NCBI GenBank assembly: GCA_964446485.1
Contig: CAYUOU010000006.1
Span: 1-64,000 of the forward strand
Direction: 5' to 3'
Source: JBDRRP01 sp964446485
Lineage (GTDB): Bacteria; Desulfobacterota; Desulfobacteria; Desulfobacterales; JBDRRP01
Length of the DNA stretch: 64,000 bases
A model generated the notes under the pieces. That model had not been told where the DNA came from, searched no databases, and saw only the letters and a program-made list of their open reading frames with translations. Position 1 is the stretch's first letter; each line of letters begins with the position of its first letter. Positions 54,062-61,622 of the stretch are shown here, piece by piece. Made by a program: the position numbers and the translations under genes.

Positions 54062-54202
54062 CTACTTCGATTTCTCGGAGCGGACTTTTTTCTTTTTAAG
54101 GCAGTTTTTATCTTTGCGGACGAAGGCGCAGAGCTTCGGATTGAAATACTCTTTGCAGTTCAGAGGATTGTACAACGGACACTCAGGGTGTTTCTCAGAC
54201 AT
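54062..54202 (-). CDS. Small Cys-rich protein (46 aa)
   Basis: This ORF starts at an ATG with GGAAAG 7 nt upstream. It encodes 46 residues with four cysteines, in HPECPLYNPLNCKEYFNPKLC and DKNCLKKKKV, and a strongly basic C terminus. The Cys spacing suggests a zinc ribbon or similar. I do not recognise a named family. It is antisense-free, lying between yqgE and the dynamin-like gene. Confidence 0.65.
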   Translation of the reverse strand: MSEKHPECPLYNPLNCKEYFNPKLCAFVRKDKNCLKKKKVRSEKSK

Positions 54203-54524
54203 GAGCCGTCTTTCCACTAGTCCCAATCATCTACAGCAGGAAATCCAGCGACTTTCCGCCCGGGAAGATAGCATAACGCATTGGACATTACAATGACGGC
54301 AGCTTTCACGCCGGTATGCCTAACGGTGGCTGCCGCGACAAGCAGCCGACACACCCGGTATCGCGGCCGAGGCGCCCTACCAGCAACAGCAGTGCTTACA
54401 GTGTAACCGTCTCTGCATTCAGCGCCGCGTATGGGCAAGCGCTTTCCTGAGCTGTGATCATCCGGATTGTTTTTGACAATGCTAGATGTGCAGTGTATGT
54501 GGTGCGACTTAAATAGGGCGAATC
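54203..54524. other. 322-bp region upstream of the dynamin-like gene
   Basis: No convincing gene is present. The only clear element is the sigma-70-type promoter at 54473-54501, listed separately. Confidence 0.5.
54473..54501 (+). promoter_or_regulatory. Sigma-70-type promoter of the dynamin-like gene
   Basis: A perfect -35 TTGACA (54473-54478) is followed after exactly 17 bp by TATGTG (54496-54501), about 23 bp before the ATG at 54525. Confidence 0.65.
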
Positions 54525-56771
54525 ATGGATCCTTTCCAATCCGACAAATCAACATTGACCGAAGCGGCGCAGAGGTTTGCCGGTGTGCTGGCGGATACGA
54601 CGGCAGTCGGCATCCCTGCCGACCGGCGGTTTGACGCGTGGCAGACTTACTGTGGCGGGCTTTTTCAATGGCTCGAAGAAGATATTATCCGCGTTGCTGT
54701 CGTGGGGTCGATCAAATCGGGCAAGAGCACTTTCTCGAATTCACTGTTCAACGCCGATCATTTGAAACGGGGTGCCGGGGTGGTGACCTCCATCGTCACG
54801 CGCGTTCGCAGCGGAAACGCCCTCAAAGCCATGCTCTATTTCAAGACGTGGGAAGAAATCAATGCGGATGTCTCCCAGGCGCTGGTCTTACTGCCCACAC
54901 TGGAACGGCCGGCTGGAGAGGCGGCCTTTGATATTCGCAGCGAGCGTGACCGTCTCGCACTGAAAGACGCCATCGAGGCACTGGATGCCGATCTGCTCAT
55001 GCGGGAGGGAGAGCGCAACCCGCACACGGTGATGATCTCACTTTATCTTCAAGGCTACGAGCGTGTGACAGCGTTCATGTCCACTGAAGAAAAAGTCATC
55101 ACCTTCGACGCCGCCCGCTTTTTGGAGCATCGTCGCTTTGTCGCCGACGACAGCCTCGCTGTTTACTTGAGGGATATTGAAATCCGATTGGACGGCGAGG
55201 GTTTGGACCCGTCCATCGAAATCGCCGACTGTCAGGGCAGTGATTCGCCGAATCCGCTTCACCTCTCGATGATCCAGGACTACCTCTACGTCACCCACCT
55301 GCTCGTGTATGTCATCAGCAGCCGCACCGGGCTGCGCCGCGCGGATCTGCGATTTCTCTCCATGATTCAAAAGATGGGCATCATGGGCAACGTTATGTTC
55401 GTGCTGAATTGCGATTTCAGTGAACACGACAGTTTGGGCGGGTTGACGGCGGTGCGGGACCGGGTCCTGAAAGAGTTGGGGCTGTTGGTGGCAACACCTG
55501 AGGTTTACGCATTTTCGAGCCTCTACAATCTCTACCTGTCTATCCGGAATGACTTGTCTGAGAAGGCTGAACGGCAACTGGTCGGCTGGGAGACCGAATC
55601 GGCGCTGGTTGACTTTTCCAACGACCAGACCCGGCGGTTCATGCGGCGGTTCATGAGAACGCTGGATGAAGAGCGCTACAGCCTGCTGTTGAAAAATCCC
55701 ATTGAACGGCTCACCGTGATGACCGCCGCCGCCCTCTCATGGGTGCACATGCAGGCGGAAGTTCTCGGCGCCGACGCCACCAGTGCCGACGAGTTGCTGC
55801 AGCGTCTTGAAAAACAGCAGCGGCGTATCACCCAAATTCAAGACCTTGTCCAAAGCACCCTCAGCGGAGCAACGAGCAAACTGAAAGGGGAAATGAAGAC
55901 GGCCGTCGACCGTTTCTTTTACGCCGGCGAATACGACCTGGTGGGGCGGGTGATTCGGTTCATCGACGGATACGAATTGAATTTCAACACCTATGAAAAT
56001 AAGCTGGCCGCTTCCGGATTCGCCAGTACCTTGTACCTGGTGTTTCAGGATTTCCGGCAGGCGCTGGATCTGTTCATTGCGGAGACCATCCACCCGGAGG
56101 TGGTTCGCCTCTCGAGGACATTGGAGCAGCGCATTGTCGACTACCTCATGGACGTTGCCGAGCCCTTTCAGGCGATGGTCATGGACATGGTGGCCCAATC
56201 CAACCAGCGCCTTGCCAGTCCCGGCAACGGCACGGGGTCTCTCGGCGATCGCCCATTGGAAAAGCCCGATGTCCAGGCCGTCAAGCGTATGTCCGGGCTG
56301 TCTTTGCCACCGGCGGGGGCATCGCTGCGGTATTCGGCCATTATCAAAACCGAGGCCATTGCCCGGCTAGGATTTTATCGGGTGGTGAAGTGGTTTAAAA
56401 CCGTCTTGAAAAAACCGCTGCGAAACGCCCGGGAAGACGAAATGTCAGCCATCCAAGACGGCCTCCGGCGGATCAAGCGGGAGACCGAAAAGTCCATTCG
56501 CTTTCATTTCAAAAGCTACCGGGAGAACGTCAAATTCCAGTATATTCACAAACTGATCGATGCGGCATCCGCCCACATGCATCAGATGCTCAAAGACCGC
56601 TTCGATGCTTTCGGCGCTGATCTGGTCGGCATCGAAATGCTGGTGAAGAAGACCGATGTCGATCGTGAGGCCGTCTTATCGACGTTGCGGGCCGCCGGTG
56701 AGAACTTGGCGCACATTCAGTCAACCCTGGACGGCCTGCACAATGGCATCACCCGCGAATCGCGTCGATAA
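54525..56771 (+). CDS. Dynamin-like GTPase
   Basis: The 748-aa protein has an N-terminal GTPase domain. The P-loop is VAVVGSIKSGKSTFSNSLFNADHL (about residues 62-85), and the switch-I threonine lies in GAGVVTSIVTRVRSG. In place of the canonical DxPG it has IEIADCQGSDSPNPLH, and in place of TKxD it has FVLNCDFSEHDSL. The rest is long alpha-helical stalk and coiled-coil sequence, with repeated Lys/Arg-Glu heptads and no obvious transmembrane helix. Bacterial dynamins remodel or fuse membranes. The departures at G3 and G4 may mean weak or altered nucleotide specificity. It is followed 70 bp later by a ParA-type ATPase. Confidence 0.85.
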   Translation: MDPFQSDKSTLTEAAQRFAGVLADTTAVGIPADRRFDAWQTYCGGLFQWLEEDIIRVAVVGSIKSGKSTFSNSLFNADHLKRGAGVVTSIVTRVRSGNALKAMLYFKTWEEINADVSQALVLLPTLERPAGEAAFDIRSERDRLALKDAIEALDADLLMREGERNPHTVMISLYLQGYERVTAFMSTEEKVITFDAARFLEHRRFVADDSLAVYLRDIEIRLDGEGLDPSIEIADCQGSDSPNPLHLSMIQDYLYVTHLLVYVISSRTGLRRADLRFLSMIQKMGIMGNVMFVLNCDFSEHDSLGGLTAVRDRVLKELGLLVATPEVYAFSSLYNLYLSIRNDLSEKAERQLVGWETESALVDFSNDQTRRFMRRFMRTLDEERYSLLLKNPIERLTVMTAAALSWVHMQAEVLGADATSADELLQRLEKQQRRITQIQDLVQSTLSGATSKLKGEMKTAVDRFFYAGEYDLVGRVIRFIDGYELNFNTYENKLAASGFASTLYLVFQDFRQALDLFIAETIHPEVVRLSRTLEQRIVDYLMDVAEPFQAMVMDMVAQSNQRLASPGNGTGSLGDRPLEKPDVQAVKRMSGLSLPPAGASLRYSAIIKTEAIARLGFYRVVKWFKTVLKKPLRNAREDEMSAIQDGLRRIKRETEKSIRFHFKSYRENVKFQYIHKLIDAASAHMHQMLKDRFDAFGADLVGIEMLVKKTDVDREAVLSTLRAAGENLAHIQSTLDGLHNGITRESRR

Positions 56772-56841
56772 CCGCGTGGTGCCACAGGATGCCGGTAAAA
56801 GCCTATCAGTGAATGCGGCACACCATAATGGGGGGGGTACC

Positions 56842-57633
56842 ATGACGACGTCCAATGCTTGCAGGGTCATCGCCGTTGCCAATGAGAAGGGCGGGGTCGG
56901 CAAAACGGTCACGGTCATCAATTTGTCTGCCGCCCTGCAGATGCGCGGGCACTCCGTGCTGGTTGTCGATATGGATCCCCAGGGCAATACCAGCGCCGGC
57001 TTGGGGGTGACCCCGGCGCCTGGCGCGCTGAGCACCTACGATCTCATCCGGGATCCGAAAAAGACACCGGCATCGGCGGCGGTTGTGGCCACGCGCTGGG
57101 AGGGGCTCGCCGTCGTTCCGGCGCATACGGATTTGGCCGGCGCGGACATCGAACTCGTCAACGAATACGGTCGGGAGAATCGACTCAAGCGCGCCCTGCA
57201 GTCTGTGGCGGCCGCATATGACTTCATCATCATCGACACCCCGCCCAGCCTGTCGCTACTGACGGTGAATGTCTTTGCCGCCGCCAAAGAGGTGCTCGTA
57301 CCCTGTCAGACGCACCCATACGCTTATGCGGCCCTCAACGAACTGTTCGACACCATTGAGGCCATCACCGAAGAGATCAACCATGGCCTGGTGATATCCG
57401 GAATTCTGGCGACCCTGTTCGATCAACGCACGCGCGTGTGTCACGACATCCTCGAAAAGCTGCGTCGCGACGACCGGTACCGCCGATACCTGTTGGAGAC
57501 CGTCATTCGCACCAATATCACCATCGCCGAAAGTGCCGATGCCGGCACACCGGTGGTCTATTACCGTGCCGCCAGTTTCGGCGCCGAGGACTATGGGCGT
57601 CTGGCCGACGAGGTGCTGGTGCGGACCCCCTGA
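56842..57633 (+). CDS. ParA/Soj-family ATPase
   Basis: From the ATG at 56842 the protein is 263 aa. It has the deviant Walker A of the ParA family (VIAVANEKGGVGKTVTVINLSAAL), VLVVDMDPQGNTSAGLG, and the Walker B-like FIIIDTPPSLSLLTVN. ParA proteins move DNA or protein cargo. A full-length ParB is not adjacent, which argues against chromosome partitioning and for a role with the upstream dynamin-like GTPase. GGGGGGG lies upstream of the ATG; the frame open from 56656 runs through the upstream gene and was rejected. Confidence 0.9.
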   Translation: MTTSNACRVIAVANEKGGVGKTVTVINLSAALQMRGHSVLVVDMDPQGNTSAGLGVTPAPGALSTYDLIRDPKKTPASAAVVATRWEGLAVVPAHTDLAGADIELVNEYGRENRLKRALQSVAAAYDFIIIDTPPSLSLLTVNVFAAAKEVLVPCQTHPYAYAALNELFDTIEAITEEINHGLVISGILATLFDQRTRVCHDILEKLRRDDRYRRYLLETVIRTNITIAESADAGTPVVYYRAASFGAEDYGRLADEVLVRTP

Positions 57634-57736
57634 TCCGGCGGCCTCAGCCTGTGGGTCCTTTTCTGCTACACGCATTTCGGGTGACGCCTCTTCAGGGCGC
57701 CTCCCGCCGGTTTTCCCACCTTCCAACGCCCTTCCA

Positions 57737-59488
57737 TCATCCGGGTTCAGGAGCCTTTTTTTGCAGGGCCAGCAGGTTTTCCAGGGCGAAGGTGATACCG
57801 GGGTCCAGGGCGAGGGCCGTTTCATAATAACGGATCGCATTTTCACGGTCGCCCAGGTCCCGGTAATTGGAAGCGATGTTGGCGTAATCGATGGCTGAAG
57901 ACGGGTCCAGGGAAATCACCCGCTGAAAGCTTTCGATGGCCTTTTCGTGGGCCTTGAGCTTGAAATGACAAAACCCTTTGAGGTTGTGGACATCGGTGCG
58001 ATCTTCATCCAGGCGCTCAGCCTGTGAGAGCGCGTCCAGGGCCGCCGCGTAGCGCTCGAGTTCCTTGAGGGCCACGCCGGTGTAGGCATAGATGTCGGCA
58101 GCCTCCGCATCCGGCGGATCCAGCTGTGCGGCCTCGGCCAGCGGCGCCAGGGCCATTTCCGGCTGGTCCATGGCGATGAGACACTGGCCAATGTAAAATT
58201 TCACATAATACTTTCCGGGAAGATCGGCGTCGATGGCTGATAGGCGTGTCAGGGCCTCTCTCGGCGGGAACGCGTTAGCAACGTGCTTGGCGGTGAACAA
58301 CCCCACATTGGTGCCGACGGCTCTTTCCCTGAAGTGGGCCCCGGGCACGATGGTATAGAACGACGGGATACCCAGTTTGGGATGCCGGGTGTCGATGAGA
58401 ATGACGTCCATGCCACGGCCGTCCAGTGCCGCCACGCAACGCTCGACCTCGATGCGGATGTTGTCGTTCGAAACATCGGGCAGGGTGTCGATGCCGACCA
58501 TTCGGGGCGGGTTCATGATGTAGGCTGCATCATCGAGGGTATTGAATTTCGGCAGGCCACTGGCGACGAAGTTGGAACCCGAATGAAAATCACCGGCCAG
58601 TTGGGCCACTTCGGTGAGGGCGCGACTGAGCGCTTTCTCAGGGTCCGGAGTGGTGCCGGCGGTCCATACGATTTCGCTTTTATCGGGAAACGTCAATGGG
58701 TCGTAAGCCATCACCGCAACCGACGGAATGCCGGTGTCCAGCGAGAAATCCGATATGTGAAGGCGGATGCCGGCGCGCTGGTATTTGTCCAGCATGTCAC
58801 ACACCGCGGGATCCGTTGCAGAGGCGGGATCGATGCCCGGTACGCTGAGGCGGCCGTTGCTGACCAGGGCGCTGACGTGTCGCTCGACGATTTCACAGAT
58901 CCCCTGGCTGATGGCTTCTTCCTGGCAATTGCCGGCCGAGGGCCCGTTGAACTGGTTGATGGCAAAAAACCAGTCAAAGGGTACCAAGATGCTCTGGCCC
59001 TGGGTCAGGTTGAACGCCTGGGCCCATTTCATGGGAAGCTGTTCGTAGATTCTCCGGGCCGCTTCGATATCTGGGGTGCTGTCGTGAACCGATTGGGCGA
59101 TATAGTGAAAGGGCAGGGCCGCTTCTCCCAGGGACGCCGGAGTGGCGGTGATAAATCTTGTTGGATCCTTAATAAATGCGAAAAAGCTGAACCGCTCGGC
59201 CAGTTCCATGACGGCACTGGCTTCGGCCTGCTCCGGGGTCGCTCCTTTACCCATCTGTTTTCGCGTACCGATGATACGTCGGGCGTCTTTGCCGCAGCGG
59301 CTGAAAAACACCGGGATATCCAGACGCCCCGTGTCGATGCGCTGGGTCGCCTCCAAAATATCCAGGTTCAGTTTCGCCAGGCGACGTTTGAAACGGCGGA
59401 CAGTTTCATCCGGGGTGATGATTTTATCCTGATCATCCGTGTATCGCTTGATCGCGTCCTGGAGGGAAATGGTCACTTTCATGGTCAC
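57737..59488 (-). CDS. YcaO-domain protein with C-terminal TPR repeats
   Basis: Residues 1 to about 400 form a YcaO ATP-dependent cyclodehydratase/thioamidation-type domain. It shows GKGATPEQAEASAVMELAERFSFFAF, GPSAGNCQEEAISQGICEIVERHVSAL (ATP/Mg glutamates), RALTEVAQLAGDFHSGSNF, and a C-terminal VGTNVGLFTAKH. Residues about 410-583 are tandem TPR repeats (for example DVHNLKGFCHFKLKAHEKAIESFQRVISLDPSSAIDYANIASNYRDLGDRENAIRYYETALALDPG). YcaO enzymes activate peptide backbones with ATP; no precursor peptide, dehydrogenase or TfuA partner is adjacent. E. coli YcaO, a stand-alone protein implicated with RimO, is a possible comparison. Confidence 0.9.
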   Translation of the reverse strand: MTMKVTISLQDAIKRYTDDQDKIITPDETVRRFKRRLAKLNLDILEATQRIDTGRLDIPVFFSRCGKDARRIIGTRKQMGKGATPEQAEASAVMELAERFSFFAFIKDPTRFITATPASLGEAALPFHYIAQSVHDSTPDIEAARRIYEQLPMKWAQAFNLTQGQSILVPFDWFFAINQFNGPSAGNCQEEAISQGICEIVERHVSALVSNGRLSVPGIDPASATDPAVCDMLDKYQRAGIRLHISDFSLDTGIPSVAVMAYDPLTFPDKSEIVWTAGTTPDPEKALSRALTEVAQLAGDFHSGSNFVASGLPKFNTLDDAAYIMNPPRMVGIDTLPDVSNDNIRIEVERCVAALDGRGMDVILIDTRHPKLGIPSFYTIVPGAHFRERAVGTNVGLFTAKHVANAFPPREALTRLSAIDADLPGKYYVKFYIGQCLIAMDQPEMALAPLAEAAQLDPPDAEAADIYAYTGVALKELERYAAALDALSQAERLDEDRTDVHNLKGFCHFKLKAHEKAIESFQRVISLDPSSAIDYANIASNYRDLGDRENAIRYYETALALDPGITFALENLLALQKKAPEPG

Positions 59489-59533
59489 CTCTGTGTGGTT
59501 GTCTCAATGACCCTTGCGCTGTGGCAAGGATGA

Positions 59534-59568
59534 CTGCAGGGCGGGAATGGATCTCCACTGCCCTGCAG
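59534..59568. repeat. Inverted repeat in the ycaO-like leader
   Basis: Arms ctgcagggc (59534-59542) and gccctgcag (59560-59568) flank 17 nt. It lies about 46 bp upstream of the YcaO-TPR start, so it would be in the 5' leader or at an operator. Confidence 0.5.
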
Positions 59569-59700
59569 CGCGCCGCTGTTTTACAAAAACGCATCAATGA
59601 CCATGATTTGCCTGCGATGACAAGCGGTTTTTTACCGTTGCCGATGAGGAAAGCTGTGCACAAAAATGCTTGCCGAGGCCTGCCCTCGGTTCGGTTTTAA

Positions 59701-59728
59701 TTGACGGAACCCTCTGAAATCTGATAAA
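59701..59728 (+). promoter_or_regulatory. Promoter of tRNA-Ala
   Basis: TTGACG (59701-59706), 16-bp spacer, GATAAA (59723-59728). It ends 15 bp before the tRNA. A G-run (gggggc) lies between, consistent with a short leader. Confidence 0.55.
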
Positions 59729-59743
59729 GAGGGGGCTTGCCGT

Positions 59744-59819
59744 GGGGATGTAGCTCAGCTGGGAGAGCGCGGCGTTCGCAATGCCGAGGTCAGGGGTTCG
59801 ATCCCCCTCATCTCCACCA
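59744..59819 (+). tRNA. tRNA-Ala (anticodon CGC)
   Basis: This is a 76-nt class I tRNA with encoded CCA. The acceptor stem GGGGATG/CATCTCC contains the G3-U70 pair that defines alanine identity. The anticodon loop TTCGCAA gives CGC (Ala, GCG). The D-arm (TAGCTCAGCTGGGAGAGC) and the T-arm (GGGGTTCGATCCCC) are canonical. Confidence 0.97.
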
Positions 59820-60027
59820 CCTTTTCTTGGATGCCCGATATGCATTGATCCTATCCGCTGCCATCCGGCGGTGATTACTGGGGGGCATTTCGTCATCAGC
59901 GGGCTGCCATGTTTCCCACCCCGACCGGCATCGGTCGATTTTCCACCATCGATGATTATTTTCATCCAATCGGCGCAAGAAACTGCGGTGATTGGAGTCG
60001 ATATCTCTGCACAAGGAGCCACACCCC

Positions 60028-60615
60028 ATGCAACGGACCGCTACCCACTCACGAGAGACCAAGGAAACCCGAATCTCCGCCACACTGACCCTTGACGGTC
60101 GCGGAGCGGCCGACATCGATACCGGAATCGGGTTGTTAGACCACATGCTGACCCTGTTTGCCGTGCACGGTTTTTTTGACCTGCAACTCGAAGCGTCGGG
60201 AGACCTTGAAGTCGACGCCCATCACACCGTTGAGGACGTTGGCCTCGTTCTGGGGGAAACCATCAATGCCGCCCTCGGTGACCGCGCTGGTATTCGACGC
60301 TATGGCCATGCCGCAATACCCATGGACGATGCCCTTGCCGAGGTGACGATCGACCTTTCGCGGCGCCCATTTCTGGTTTTCCATCTCCCCCAGGTCGTTC
60401 GCAGCGGGAGCGTCTTCGACGCGGGGATGGCAAAAGAGTTTTTTAGGGCGCTGTCGGTCAAAGGCGGCATGAATCTGCACATCAGGGTGCCGTATGGTGA
60501 AAACGAGCACCACATCATTGAAGCCGTTTTCAAAGCCCTGGCCCGTGCGTTGGATCATGCCGTATCCACCGACCCGAGGGTTCAGGGCGCCCCTTCGACC
60601 AAGGGAAGTCTATGA
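60028..60615 (+). CDS. hisB: Imidazoleglycerol-phosphate dehydratase
   Basis: HisB (IGPD) dehydrates imidazole glycerol phosphate in histidine synthesis. From the ATG at 60028 (AAGGAG upstream) the protein is 195 aa, the monofunctional length. Visible are DTGIGLLDHMLTLFAVHGFFDL, the metal-binding DAHHTVEDVGLVLGE and the second half repeat ENEHHIIEAVFKALARAL. It is alone here; hisC is far away. Its stop overlaps the lipoprotein start by 4 bp (ATGA). Confidence 0.97.
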   Translation: MQRTATHSRETKETRISATLTLDGRGAADIDTGIGLLDHMLTLFAVHGFFDLQLEASGDLEVDAHHTVEDVGLVLGETINAALGDRAGIRRYGHAAIPMDDALAEVTIDLSRRPFLVFHLPQVVRSGSVFDAGMAKEFFRALSVKGGMNLHIRVPYGENEHHIIEAVFKALARALDHAVSTDPRVQGAPSTKGSL

Positions 60616-61334
60616 GCCGCGCCTCGGTAACCGGCATTGAACTGCCTCTCGGGCGAGTCACATTGATGCTCATGGTGTTGATGATCGCCGCCTGCTCAAG
60701 CCTTCCGTCAGAAAAAACTCCGTCCCGTGCACTCCCCGTCGAGACGGTGGCATTGATACCGGTGCAAAACATGGCTGCCATTTACGGGGCATCCCGGCGT
60801 GTGCGCAACCCGCTGAGCGGCAGCGTTTTCCTTACCGGATCGGTCAGCAATGAGGCCGCCCGGTTTTTTGAAGACGCCGTTTACACAAGGATCCAGGCGC
60901 TGGGCCGATTCCAGGTCCTGCCGCCGGAGAGTTCGGTGGGCGCCATGTCATCGCTCACAGTCACCGGTTCGTCTCCCATTTTGGACCGCAACTTGTGGAT
61001 CGAAAGCGGCCGGGCACTCAATGTGGATGGGGTGCTGGTCTGCTTTCTCTATCGATACCACGAACGGATCGGTAGCCGATATGCGGCGGAGGCGCCGGCG
61101 TCTGTGGCCTTTGACCTGTACCTGCTCCGGTCAGTCGACGGCCGCGTGTTGTGGCAGGGCCGTTTCGATGAGACTCAACGGGCCCTCAGTGAAAACCTGC
61201 TGGACTTCAACAAGTTCATGAAACGGAAGGGCTGGATATCGGCCAACGACCTGGCTCTCGCCGGTTTGGATGATCTTTTCGACACCCTTCGCCAGACCCC
61301 GAAGGCACCGGGCGCCGACAAAAACGGTTCTTGA
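60612..61334 (+). CDS. Putative lipoprotein of unknown function
   Basis: The 240-aa protein has a lipoprotein signal peptide ending in the lipobox MIAACSS (Cys about residue 28). The mature part contains VALIPVQNMAAIYGASRRVRNPLSGSVFLTGSV, RFQVLPPESSVGAMSS and DLYLLRSVDGRVLWQGRFDETQRALSENLLDFNKFMKRKGW. The pattern resembles small CsgG/LpoB-like or DUF799-like periplasmic lipoproteins, but I cannot name a family. It is translationally coupled to hisB. Confidence 0.8.
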   Translation: MSRASVTGIELPLGRVTLMLMVLMIAACSSLPSEKTPSRALPVETVALIPVQNMAAIYGASRRVRNPLSGSVFLTGSVSNEAARFFEDAVYTRIQALGRFQVLPPESSVGAMSSLTVTGSSPILDRNLWIESGRALNVDGVLVCFLYRYHERIGSRYAAEAPASVAFDLYLLRSVDGRVLWQGRFDETQRALSENLLDFNKFMKRKGWISANDLALAGLDDLFDTLRQTPKAPGADKNGS

Positions 61335-61359
61335 CAAAAACATCGATAATCGGTAGCTT
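61331..61359 (+). promoter_or_regulatory. Candidate promoter for dnaG
   Basis: TTGACA (61331-61336) is followed after 17 bp by TAGCTT (61354-61359), overlapping the stop of the lipoprotein gene. It is about 264 bp before dnaG. The -35 is perfect, the -10 is weak. Confidence 0.4.
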
Positions 61360-61622
61360 GGCCAGTTCTTCAATATGATTGTTCGACCTTTTTTTCGCTT
61401 CAGTGGCATCCGGCCCGCGGTGGCAGGCATCGGCGCCACTGCCGGCCACAAGATCAACGGAGTCATCGTTTACAGATCACTGCGTCAAGCACCACCCGGT
61501 TACGGGCCGACCATCTTTGAGCAACGTGAACGCGCTAGAAGGCACTAGGGCGCTGCAATCACGGCGCCTTAACCTCCCCGGCCGGCCGCCATTGCGACCG
61601 GGTCAAATTGGAGGACACCTTT
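61335..61622. other. 288-bp leader region of dnaG
   Basis: No convincing gene is seen. Short minus-strand frames overlap the lipoprotein 3' end and lack Shine-Dalgarno and family motifs. Confidence 0.5.

Noticed and set aside
54217..54438. 73-aa minus-strand ORF before the dynamin-like gene
   Set aside because: Arg/Ala-rich composition typical of a GC-rich shadow frame; no start signal.
61216..61449. Minus-strand ORF ending in IEELAKLPIIDVFVKNRF-type sequence
   Set aside because: It overlaps the lipoprotein gene in antisense, has no clear start, and no family match comes to mind.
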